A stretch of 64,000 nucleotides of DNA from Chionoecetes opilio (taxonomy: Eukaryota; Arthropoda; Malacostraca; Decapoda; Majidae). The stretch's first letter is position 1. Each line of letters opens with the position of its first letter. The position numbers and the translations under genes are program-made. Under the pieces are notes generated by a model that was given only the letters and a program-made list of their open reading frames with translations, did not search any database and was not told the origin of the DNA. Shown in pieces: positions 36,041-47,902 of the stretch. The stretch is from contig JACEEZ010007105.1 in NCBI GenBank assembly GCA_016584305.1, positions 36,619-100,618 of the forward strand. The letters run 5' to 3'.

Positions 36041-36504
36041 CAAAAATACATTAAAACACTTGAAAAAACGTTGTTTCTAAGATTAAAATTGATACATAAT
36101 TTTTATGAAAAATACATATTTTAAGTTCATAATATTGTAAAGTATAGTTTTGTAAAAGTGCTGAATAATGTCAAATTCGGACATTTTTTAGCCCTTAAAA
36201 AATACATTAAAATACTTGAAAAAACGTTGTTATTAAGATTAATATTGATACCTAAATTTCATGAAAAATACATATTTTAAGCTCATAATATTGAAAAATA
36301 TAGTTGTGTAAAAGTGCTTAATAATGTCAAATTTCGACTTTTTTAGCCTTTCAAAAATACATTAAAATACTTGAAAAAATATTGTTTTTAAGATTAAAAT
36401 TGATATCTAAATTTCATGCAAAATACATATTTTTAGCTATTAATTTTGTAAAATATAGTTGTAGCAAATATCAAAGGCTATTTAGCTACAGATATAAAGA
36501 AATA
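36024..36504 (+). repeat. D block: three 156-bp monomers
   Basis: D1, D2 and D3 start at 36024, 36180 and 36336, spaced exactly 156 bp. Each begins GAC(A)TTTTTTAGCC and shares AATACATTAAAA, ACTTGAAAAAA, TTTTTAAGATTAA-type, ATTGATA and AAAATACATATTTT in order. D3 ends differently, in TAGTTGTAGCAAATATCAAAGG and CTATTTAGCTACAG, before A0. Open frames on either strand in these blocks (for example 50076-50297, 56266-56448, 59720-59995) are shadows of this repeat and are broken in other copies. Confidence 0.92.
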
Positions 36505-36796
36505 TACTTCAATTTGTAGAAAAAAACAACTCTTCACTGATAACTAGCTAAAATCATTGAAAACTACATTTTATGTGTTTATAGCAATATGATAAGTAAA
36601 ACTACTTGTATATATATACAATAACGCTACAGTTTGCAAGAAACTATGAAAAACGCTTGCAATATACCGTGTATATCACAATAAATAACCTATTACTCTT
36701 CTATTTATTAGCTTAATGTATATTAAGCTATTAAAGCTATATTATCTTAATATAATATGTAATTACTTTTAGGTGCTTAATTGTTACTAAAAAAGA
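36505..36796 (+). repeat. A0 monomer
   Basis: A-family monomer that closes the HOR. It starts AATATACTTCAATTTGTAG, has AACAACTCTTCACTGATAAC where other A units have CAGCTATATATCACCGATAAC, and carries an extra AT-rich tail of about 40 bp (TATTAAGCTATTAA and TTATCTTAATAT parts). The next A1 follows directly. Confidence 0.9.
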
Positions 36797-39409
36797 GGAT
36801 GGTATACTTCAATTTGTAGAAAACAGCTATATATCACGATAACTAGCTAATATCATTGAAAAACACATTTTATGGGTTTATACAAATATGATAAGTAAAA
36901 TTACTTGTATTATACAATAACGCTAACAGTTTAGCAAGAAACTATGAAAAACAGCTTGCAATATACCGTTATATCACAATAAATAACCTATTAGGTCTTA
37001 CTATTTATTAGCTTAATGTAAATGTAAGCTACTATGGTGCTAATTGTTCTATAAAAGAGGATTGTATACTTCAATTTGTATGGTAAACAGCTATATACAC
37101 ATAACTAGCTAATATCATTGAAACAACTACATTTTATGGGTTTATAGCAATATGTATAAGTAAATTACTTGTATATATACAAAAACGCTACAGTTTAAAG
37201 AAACTATGAAAAACGCTTGCAATATACCGTTATATCACAATAAATAAACCTATACTCTTATATTTATTTGGTTAATGTAATGTAAGCTTCTTATAGGTGC
37301 ATACATTATTTAAAAAAAAGGATTGTATACTTCAATTTGTAGAAAACAGTATATAGTCACGATACCTAGCTAATTATCTGATAAACTGCTACAATTTGAG
37401 GTATAGCATATACTAAGTAAATTCTCTTGCTATTAATGATATAACTAAGGCAAGTTTAAAAAGAAACTTATGGAAAACAGCTGTAATATACCATTGTATA
37501 TCACAAAATAGATCTTCAAATCCTTTATAACTATAGTAGTTTAAAATGCAATTTAAACGAAAACAACTATATACCAATTTTGAAGTTTATACATAATCAA
37601 AATATAGCATGAATTTAGAATGTCACATTTTGAGTTTAATTATCTTAATGTTTCTCTTCAATTTGCTGAAACAGCTATATATACCGAACTACTAAAATCA
37701 TGTAAATACTTTTCAATGATTATAGCTAGTAAATCTGATATATAGCTGTTTCTACAAATTGAAGTTACAATCCTTTTTTTTTATAAATTGCACCTTAAGA
37801 AGCTACTTAATACAAATAAAATAAGAGTAATGTTATTTATTGTGATAAACGGTATATTCAAGCGTTTTTCATATTCTTTTAGAATTAGCTTTTGTATATA
37901 TACAAGTAATTTTACTTATCATATTGCTATAAACCCATAAAATGTAGTGTTTTCAATGATATTAGCTAGTATCGGTGATATATAGCTGTTTTCCTACAAT
38001 TGAAGTATACAATAAATAACCTCTTAATCTTCTATTTATCAGCTTATGTAATGTAAGCTACTTATAGGTGCAATTATTCTAAAAAGAGGATTTTATACTT
38101 CAATTTGCAGGAAAACAGCTATATATCACCGATAACTAGCTAATATCATTGAAAACAATACATTTTATGTGTTTATAGCAATATGATAAGTTAAAACTAC
38201 TTGTATATATACAATAACGCTACAGTTTACACGAAACTATGAAAAACGCTTGCAATATACCGTTATATCACAAAAATAAACCCATTACTCTATTATTTAT
38301 TAGCTTAATGTAATGTAAGCTACTTATAGGTGCAAATTATTCTAAAAAAAGGATTGTCTACTTCAATTTGTAGGAAAACAAGCTATATATCACCGATAAC
38401 TAGCTAAAATCATTAAAAAGAACACATTTTGAGGGTATAAAGCATTATTATAAAGTAAATTCCTTCTATTAATGATATTACACTACAATTAACAACAAAC
38501 TATGAAAACACGTGTAATATACAATTTTATCACAATATAGAGTCTCAAACTCCTATATAAGCTTACAGTAGTTTTAAAATAGCAATTTCTTACGAAAAAA
38601 ACTATAATACCACATTTTAATTTCTCTATCAAAAAAGGGCTGAATAATGTCAATTTTCGACATTTTTTAGCCCCTCAAAAATACATTAAAACACTTGAAA
38701 AAACGTTGTTTCTAAGATTAAATTGATACATAATTTTTATGAAAAATACATATTTTAAGTTCATAATATTGTAAAGTATAGTTTTGTAAAAGTGCTGAAT
38801 AATGTCAAATTCGACATTTTTTAGCCTTAAAAAATACATTAAAATACTTGAAAAAAACTTGTTTTAAGATTAATATTGATACTAAATTTCATGAAAATAC
38901 ATATTTTAACTCATAATATTGAAAATATAGTTGTGTAAAAGTGCTTAATAATGTCAAATTTCGACTTTTTTAGCCTTTCAAAAATACATTAAAATACTTG
39001 AAAAAATATTGTTTTTAAGATTAAATTGATATCTAAATTTCATGCAAAATACATATTTTTAGCTATTAATTTTGTAATATATAGTTTGTAGCAATATCAA
39101 AGGCTATTTAGCTACAGATATAAAGAAATATACTTCAATTTGTAGAAAAAAAAACTCTACACTGATAACTAGCTAAATCATTGAAAACACTACATTTTAT
39201 GTGTTTATAGCAATATGATAAGTAAACTACTTGTATATATATACAATAACGCTACAGTTTGCAAGAAACTATGAAAAACGCTTGCAATATACCGTATATC
39301 ACAATAAATAACCTATTACTCTTCTATTTATTAGCTTAATGTATATTAAGCTATTAGCTTATTATCTTAAATTATGTAAGCTACTATAGGTGCTAATTGT
39401 TCTAAAAAG
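36797..39409 (+). repeat. Satellite HOR copy F9 (full length)
   Basis: About 2613 bp: A1 36797, A2 about 37057, B1 about 37318, hairpin to 38012, A3 about 38088, B2 about 38350, D1 38659, A0 about 39130. The segment 37330-37880 is noisy with many small gains and losses; the rest is clean. Confidence 0.88.
37062..38012. repeat. HOR hairpin, copy F9
   Basis: Inverted A2+B1 arms around a noisy loop. The right arm ends GAAGTATACAA at 38012 and joins AATAACCTCTTAATC as in the reference copy. Confidence 0.82.
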
Positions 39410-42096
39410 AGATTGTATACTTCAATTTGTAGGAAAACAGCTATATATCACCGATAACTAGCTAATATCATTGAAAAAACTACATTTTATGGGTTTATAG
39501 CAATATGATAAGTAAAATTACTTGTATATATACAATAACGCTACAGTTTAGCAAGAAACTATGAAAAACGCTTGCAATATACCGTTATATCACAATAAAT
39601 AACCTATTACTCTTATATTTATTAGCTTAATGTAATGTAAGCTTCTTTTAGGTGCAAATTATTTAAAAAAAAGGATTGTATACTTCAATTTGTAGGTAAA
39701 CAGCTATATATCACCGATAAACAAGCTAATATCATTGAAAACACACATTTTGAGGGTTAAAGCATTATATAAGGGAAATTACTTCTATTAAAGATATAAC
39801 GCTACAGTTAAAAGAAACTATGAAAAAGTTGCAATATACCATTTATCACAATATAAGTCTATACTCTTTATTTTAAACTTAATGTTGTAAGCTTTATATG
39901 CAATTTTCTAACAAAAAGGATTATATACCCTCAATTTTGAATCGCTATAAAATAAGGGCTAAATCATTCAATACGACATTTTAATGGTTTAAAGTTTCTT
40001 ATAAAATTTCTGATAATGTTTATACCCTAACAAAAGTGTAATCCTTGTTCCCAAAAAGATTTTAGCCTAGTTAATGATCATATACCTGTTTTCTACAAAT
40101 TGAAAGTCATACAATCCTTTTTTTATGTACAATTAAACTTAATATTNTTTTAATAATGCGAAATTTCAAGCAAAACTCATAAATACCACATTTTGACTCT
40201 ATCAAAAAGTAAGGCTGAATAATGGTCATTTTCACTTTATGTTTGTTACCTTTATAATAACGTGTTTAAAATAGTCAATTTCAAGAAAAATACGTATTAT
40301 ACAATGTTCTATCAAAATTAGGGCTGAATAAGTCTAATTTTGCCATTTTATAGCACTTCAAAAATACATTAAACACTTGAAAAAACGTTGTTTTAGGAAT
40401 AAATTGATAATAAATTTCATTGAAAATTACATTTATTGTTTAAGCTCATAATTCTGTAAAATATAGCTTTTAAAATGCTGAATAATTTCAAGTTTAGATA
40501 TCTTGATAAATACATTTCAAAAATTGAAATACAATCTTGTTTTTAAGCATTAATAATTGATACCTAAATTATACATAAAAATACGTATTTAGCTATAATA
40601 TTGTAAAATATAATGTGTAAAATTGCTCATATAATTCATTTCTTGAAACATTTTTTAGTATATTAAAAAATACATAACAATACTTGATAAAACACATCGT
40701 AGTTTTAAGATATTAAATTGATATATACGTTTCATAAAATTATATACAATTATAACCTATTAATCTTCTATTATCAGCTTAAGTAATATAAAGCTATTAT
40801 AGGTCAAATATCTAAAAGAGGATTTTATACTTCAATTTGCAGGAAAAAAGACTATATATCACGATAACTAGCTAAATCATTGAAAACATACATTTTATGT
40901 GTTTATAGCAATATGATAAGTAAAAACTACTTGTATATATACAATAACGCTACAGTTTACACGAAACTATGAAAAACGCTTGCAATATACCTTATATCAC
41001 AAAAAATAACCCATTACATCTTTATTTATTAGCTTAATGTAATGTAAGCTACTTATAGGTGGCAAATTATTCTAAAAAAAGGATTGTCTACTTCAATTTG
41101 TAGGAAAACAGCTATATATCACCGATAACTAGCTAAATCATTGAAAAAGAACACATTTTGATGGTATTAAGCATATTATAAAGTAAATTCTCTTTAATGA
41201 TATATAACTACAATTTACAACAAACTATGAAAAACACGTGTAATATACAAGTTATCACAATATAGAGTCTCAAACTCCATTATAGCTTACAGTAGTTTAA
41301 ATAGCATTTTACGAATAAACTATAATGCAACATTTATTTCTATCAAAAAAAGGTGAATTACATGTCAATTTCGAGAAAACATTTTTGCCCTAAAAATACA
41401 TTAAAACACTTGAAAAACTTGTTCTAAGATTAAAAATTGATACATAATTTATGAGAATAACATATTTTAATTCATAAATTGTAAATATAGTTTTTAAAAG
41501 TGCTGAAATGTCAAATTCGGCATTTTTAGCCCTAAAAATACATAAAAACTATGAAAAAACGTGTATTAAGATTAATATTGATAACTATATTTCATGAGAA
41601 AATACATATTTTAACTCCTAATATTGAAAATAAGTTGTTGTAAAAGTGCTTAATAATGTCAAATTTCGACTTTTTTAGCCTTTCAAAAATACATTAAAAT
41701 ACTGAAAAAATATTGTTTTTAAGATTAAAATTGATATCTAAATTTCATGCAAAATACATATTTTTAGCTATTAATATTGTAAAACTAGTTGTAGCAAATA
41801 TCAAAGGCTATTTAGCTAAGATTATAAATGAAAATACTTAATTTGTAGAAAAAAAAACTCTTTCACTGATAATACTAAAATCATTGAAAAACTACATTTT
41901 GTGTTATAGCAATATGATAAGTAAAACTACTTTTTACTATACAATAACGCTACAGTTGCAAAAACTTGAAAACGCTGCAAATCGTTATATCAATAAATAA
42001 CCTATTACTCTTCATTTATTAGCTTAATGTATATTAGCTATAAGCTATATATCTTAATATATATGTAAGCTACATTATAGTGCTAATGTTCTAAAA
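39410..42096 (+). repeat. Rearranged HOR copy F10 with N at 40147
   Basis: It starts normally with A at 39410 and about 39670, then a B-type unit and the beginning of the right arm at about 40080-40146. After the N at 40147 the sequence returns to B1-loop text (40150-40250). A B2-like end and an extra D block (junctions near 40345, 40490 and 40650) follow, and then it jumps straight to the partial A tail and A3 at about 40740-40830. Normal B2, D1 (about 41375) and A0 follow. Total length is near normal only because losses and gains balance. Confidence 0.7.
40147..40147. other. Single N at a repeat-phase break
   Basis: An ambiguous base where the right arm of the hairpin stops and earlier B1-loop sequence restarts. 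It probably marks a consensus or assembly join. Confidence 0.8.
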
Positions 42097-44733
42097 AAGG
42101 ATTGTATACTTCAATTTGTAGAAAACAGCTATATATCACCGATAACTAGCTAAATCATGAAAACACTACATTTTATGGGTTTATAGCAATATGATAAGTA
42201 AAATTACTTGTATATATACAATAACGCTACAGTTTGCAAGAAACTATGAAAAAACGCTTGCAATATACCGTTATATCACAATAAATAACCTATTACTCTT
42301 CTATTTATTAGCTTAATGTAATGTAAGCTACTTATAGGTGCTAATTGTTCTAAAAAGAGGATTGTATACTTCAATTTGTAGGTATCAAGCTATATATCAC
42401 CGATAACTAGCTAATATCATTGAAAACACTACATTTTATGGGTTTATAGCAATATGATAAGTAAAATTACTTGTATATATACAATAACGCTACAGTTTAC
42501 AAGAAACTATGAAAAACGCTTGCAATATACCGTTATATCACAATAAATAACCTATTACTCTTATATTTATTTGGTTAATGTAATGTAAGCTTCTTATAGG
42601 TGCAAATTATTTAAAAAAAAGGATTGTATACTTCAATTTGTAGAAAACAGCTATATATCACCGATACCAAGCTAAAATCATTGAAAAGAACACATTTTGA
42701 GGGTATAAAGCATTATCATAAGGTAAATTCCTTCTATTAATGATATAACACTGCAATTAAAAAGAAACTATGAAAAACAAGTGTAATATACCATTGTATC
42801 ACAATATAGAGTCTCAAACTCCTATTATAAGCTTACAGTAGTTTAAAATAGCAATTTCTAACAAAACAACTATAATACCACATTTTGAATTTCTCTATCA
42901 AAATAAGGGCTGAATAATGTCAATTTTCGACATTTTAATGCTTTATGTTTCTTTTATAATTGCTGATAATGCTTTATACCCTCAAAATGTGTTCTTTTCA
43001 ATGATTTTAGCTAGTTATCGGTGATATATAGCTGTTTTCTACAAATTGAAGTATACAATCCTTTTTTTTTAAATAAATTGCACCTATAAGAAGCTTACAT
43101 TACATTAACCAAATAAATATGAGAGTAATAGGTTATTTATTGTGATATAACGGTATATTGCAAGCGTTTTTCATAGTTTCTTGTAAACTGTAGCGTTATT
43201 GTATATATACAAGTAATTTTACTTATCATATTGCTATAAACCCATAAAATGTAGTGTTTTCAATTGATATTAGCTAGTTATCGGTGATATATAGCTGTTT
43301 TCCTACAAATTGAAGTATACAATAAATAACCTCTTAATCTTCTATTTATCAGCTTAATGTAATGTAAGCTACTTATAGGTGCAAATTATTCTAAAAAGAG
43401 GATTTTATACTTCAATTTGCAGGAAAACAGCTATATATCACCGATAACTAGCTAATATCATTGAAAACAATACATTTTATGTGTTTATAGCAATATGATA
43501 AGTAAAACTACTTGTATATATACAATAACGCTACAGTTTACACGAAACTATGAAAAACGCTTGCAATATACCGTTATATCACAAAAATAACCCATTACTC
43601 TATTATTTATTAGCTTAATGTAATGTAAGCTACTTATAGGTGCAAATTATTCTAAAAAAAAGGATTGTCTACTTCAATTTGTAGGAAAACAGCTATATAT
43701 CACCGATAACTAGCTAAAATCATTAAAAAGAACACATTTTGACGGTATACAGCATTATTATAAAGTAAATTCCTTCTATTAATGATATTACACTACAATT
43801 AACAACAAACTATGAAAAACACGTGTAATATACAATTTTATCACAATATAGAGTCTCAAACTCCTATTATAAGCTTACAGTAGTTTAAAATAGCAATTTC
43901 TTACGAAAAAACTATAATACCACATTTTAATTTCTCTATCAAAAAAAGGGCTGAATAATGTCAATTTTCGACATTTTTAGCCCCTCAAAAATACATTAAA
44001 ACACTTGAAAAAACGTTGTTTCTAAGATTAAAATTGATACATAATTTTATGAAAAATACATATTTTAAGTTCATAATATTGTAAAGTATAGTTTTGTAAA
44101 AGTGCTGAATAATGTCAAATTCGGACATTTTTTAGCCCTTAAAAAATACATTAAAATACTTGAAAAAACGTTGTTATTAAGATTAATATTGATACCTAAA
44201 TTTCATGAAAAATACATATTTTAACCTCATAATATTGAAAAATATAGTTGTGTAAAAGTGCTTAATAATGTCAAATTTCGACTTTTTTAGCCTTTCAAAA
44301 ATACATTAAAATACTTGAAAAAATATTGTTTTAAGATTAAAATTGATATCTAAATTTTATGCAAAATACATATTTTTAGCTATTAATTTTGTAAAATATA
44401 GTTGTAGCAAATATCAAAGGCTATTTAGCTACAGATATAAAGAAATATACTTCAATTTGTAGAAAAAACAACTCTTCACTGATAACTAGCTAAAATCATT
44501 GAAAACACTACATTTTATGTGTTTATAGCAATATGATAAGTAAAACTACTTGTATATATATACAATAACGCTACAGTTTGCAAGAAACTATGAAAAACGC
44601 TTGCAATATACCGTTATATCACAATAAATAACCTATTACTCTTCTATTTATTAGCTTAATGTATATTAAGCTATTAAGCTATATTATCTTAATATATATG
44701 TAAGCTACTTATAGGTGCTAATTGTTCTAAAAA
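42097..44733 (+). repeat. Satellite HOR copy F11 (full length)
   Basis: Very clean unit of 2637 bp: A1 42097, A2 42357, B1 about 42620, hairpin to 43322, A3 about 43400, B2 about 43660, D1 43970, and A0 about 44450 with full TATATTAAG tail. It is nearly identical to the reference copy. Confidence 0.94.
42362..43322. repeat. HOR hairpin, copy F11
   Basis: Arms 42362-42718 and 42964-43322 with a loop of 245 nt (42719-42963). Arm and loop sizes match the reference within a few bases, so the geometry is conserved. Confidence 0.92.
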
Positions 44734-45479
44734 GAGGATTGTATACTTCAATTTGTAGGAAAACAGCTATATATCACCGATAACTAGCTAATATCATTGA
44801 AAACACTACATTTTATGGGTTTATAGCAATATGATAAGTAAAATTACTTGTATATATACAATAACGCTACAGTTTGCAAGAAACTATGAAAAACGCTTGC
44901 AATATACCGTTATATCACAATAAATAACCTATTACTCTTCTATTTATTAGCTTAATGTAATGTAAGCTACTTATAGGTGCTAATTGTTCTAAAAAGAGGA
45001 TTGTATACTTCAATTTGTAGGTAAACAGCTATATATCACCGATAACTAGCTAATATCATTGAAAACACTACATTTTATGGGTTATAGCAATATGATAAGT
45101 AAAATTACTTGTATATATACAATAACGCTACAGTTACAAGAACTAGAAAAACGCTTGCAATATACCGTTATATCACAATAAATACCTATACTCTATATTT
45201 ATTGGTTATAATGTAAGCTTCTTATAGGGCAATTATTTAAAAAAAAGGATTGTATACTCAATTGTAGAAACGCTATATATCACGATACAAGCTAAAATTT
45301 AACAGGAAGCTAGAAATTCATAATGAAAAGAAACTATGAAAACAAGTGTAATATACATTGTATACATAAGGTTCAAACTCCTATTTAGCTACAGTATTTA
45401 AAATAGCAATTTTTCAAAAAGGTATTAATTTCGCATTTAATGAGTTACATCAATAAATGAATAAAATCTATAAATCTTA

Positions 45480-45480
45480 N
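45480..45480. other. Single N at a repeat-phase break
   Basis: The left side shows deletion-type errors in the B1 loop; the right side shows homopolymer-inflated A1. Error style and HOR phase both change at this base, which indicates a join of two differently derived sequences. Confidence 0.85.
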
Positions 45481-45701
45481 TTTTTTTTTTTAAAAAAATT
45501 GTTATTAAATTGGGGGAAAAACTATAAAAACCGATAACGCTATATCATTAAACCTATTTTTGGGTTTTATCAATATTAAGTAAAATTATTGTTTTAAAAA
45601 GAAGTTGAAAACTAATGAAAACGTTTAATATACCGTTAACACAATAATAACCATTCTTTATTTTTAGCAATTTTTAAAGTAAATTATTGTTTAAAAAAAA
45701 G

Positions 45702-46558
45702 TTACTTCAATTTGGGGAAACGCTTATATACCGAAAATACAATAAAAAACATATTTTTTTATGGTTTTATACTTTTTTAAGTAAAATTTCTTTAAAAAAA
45801 GAAGTTTACAAAAATTTTGAAAAAACCTAATATACCGTTTTTCACAAATAAAAAAACCCATTTTAATTTATTTGGGTTTCTTAAATTTTAACTTTCTTTA
45901 AAGGGAAATTAAAAAAAAAAATTTGTATCCTTTTGAAAACCCTATTATCAGATAAAAAAAAACATTGAAAAAACACATTTTGAGGGTTAAAATTTATCAT
46001 TAGGTAAATTTTCTATTAATGTTTAATGTTTAAAAAAGTTTGAAAACTTTTATCCCCAAATTGTTCACTTTTATAGTCTAAACTCCTAAAAAGTTACATT
46101 TTTTTTAAATAAATTTTCACCAAAAAATTTAAATTTCCACTTTTTGAATTTTCTATAAAATAAGGTAATAATTTTTCAATTTTCAAAATTTTAAAGCTTT
46201 ATGTTTTTTAAAAATTCTAAAATTTTTATCCCCTCAAATGTTTTTTTTCAATGATTTTAGCATTATGGTGATTTTTTAACTTTTTTCTACAAATTAATAT
46301 ACAACCCTTTTTTTTTTAAAAAATTGCCCCTATAAAGTTTACATTACATTAACCAAATTAAATAAAGGTAAGGGGTTATTTATTGTGATATAAGGGTATA
46401 TTGCAAGCGTTTTTCATAGTTTCTTGAAAAAAAAAAAACTGTACGTTTGTATTATACAAGAAATTTTACTTATCATATTGTAAAAACCCAAAAAATTAGT
46501 GTTTTAAATATATTGCTATTTAGTGATATTCTTTTTCCCCACAAATTGAAATTTTCAA
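45702..46558. repeat. HOR hairpin, copy F12 (blurred)
   Basis: A2+B1 and the inverted arm are recognisable by GGGTATAAAG- and CACCTATAAG-type landmarks, but both arms are distorted by base-call noise. Confidence 0.6.
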
Positions 46559-47902
46559 AAAATACCCCCTTAAACTTTTTATTTATACTTAATGTAAAAG
46601 TAAGCTACTTTTAGGTGCAAAAAAAAAATTCTAAAAAGAGGGTTTTATACTTTAATTGCAGGAAAAAGCTATATACCCGATAAATAGCTAATATCTTGAA
46701 AAAAATACTTTTATGTGTTTATAGCAAAATTTATAATAAAACTACTTGTATATATCAATAACGCTACGTTTACACGAAAATATGAAAACGCTCAATATCC
46801 GTTATATCACAAAATACCCCTTTCTCTTTATTTATTACTTTAAAGTAAAGTAACACTTATAGGGGCAATTATTCTAAAAAAAGGATTTTCTACTTCAATT
46901 TTTAGAAAACATTTTATATCACCGATAAATAGCTAAAAACATTAAAAAACACATTTTGAGGGATAAAGCATTATTAAAAGTAAATTCCTTCATTAATGAT
47001 ATTACACAAAATTTACAACAAAATATGAAAAAAAACCTGTAATAACAATTTTTTACAATATAGATCTCAACTCCTACTTACAGATTTTTAAAAAAGCAAT
47101 TTCTTTCGAAAAAAAAATAATAACACATTTTAATTTTTTCTATCAAAAAAAAGGGGTGAAATGTCAATTTTCGACTTTTTTTGCCCCTCAAAAATAATTA
47201 AAACCTTGAAAAAAAGTTGTTTCTAAAATTAAAATTGTCTAATTTTTTTTAAAAATCATATTTTAAGTTCTAAAATTTAAAATATATTTTTTAAAAGTCT
47301 GAATAATGTCAAATTCGGGCATTTTTTTAGCCCCTTAAAAATACATTAAAAAACTTAAAAAAATTTTTATTAAGATTAATATTGATACCTAATTTCATAA
47401 AAATCATATTTTAACCTCTAATATTGAAAAATATAGTTGTGTAAAAATGCTTAAAAATGTCAAATTTTCTTTTTTAGCCTTTCAAAAAAACTTAAAAACT
47501 TGAAAAAAAATTGTTTTTTAAAATTAAATATATCTAAATTTCATGCAAATACATATTTTTAGCTATTATTTTGTAAAAAATAGTTTTACAAAAACAAAGG
47601 TATTTTTGCTACAGATTAAAAAATATACTTAAATTTGTAAAAAAAAAACCTTCACTTTTTAAATAGCTAAAATCATTGAAAACACTAATTTTATGTGTTT
47701 TTACAATAGAAAGTAAAAATACTTGTATATATATACAATAAAGCTACAGTTTGCAAGAACTATGAAAAACCTTGCAATAACCGTTTAATCACAATAAAAA
47801 ACCTATTACTCTTCTATTATTAGCTTAATGTATATTAAGCTATTAAGCTATATATCTTAATATATATTGTAAGCTACTTATAGGTGCTAATTGTTCTAAA
47901 AA

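Larger units (their letters stand above)
34145..36796 (+). repeat. Satellite HOR reference copy F8 (2.65 kb)
   Basis: The cleanest complete unit and the basis for the monomer naming. Order: A1 34145, A2 34406, B1 34671, inverted arm to 35377, partial A tail to 35452, A3 35453, B2 about 35714, D1 36024, D2 36180, D3 36336, A0 about 36505-36796. Every element recurs in the same order in at least eight other plus-strand copies and in the minus-strand copy at 946-3420. No reading frame is conserved between copies and none exceeds about 60 codons here, so the unit is non-coding. Function is unknown; array size and hierarchy suit a structural satellite. Confidence 0.95.
44734..47902 (+). repeat. 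HOR copy F12 with internal phase jump
   Basis: A1 44734, A2 about 44997 and B1 about 45250 read normally but with growing base loss up to the N at 45480. After the N the sequence restarts at A1 (about 45500), A2 (about 45702) and B1 (about 45925) with inflated homopolymers. The right arm to about 46558, A3, B2, D1 (47173) and A0 then follow. The unit is about 0.5 kb too long because A1-A2-B1 is present twice. Confidence 0.75.
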
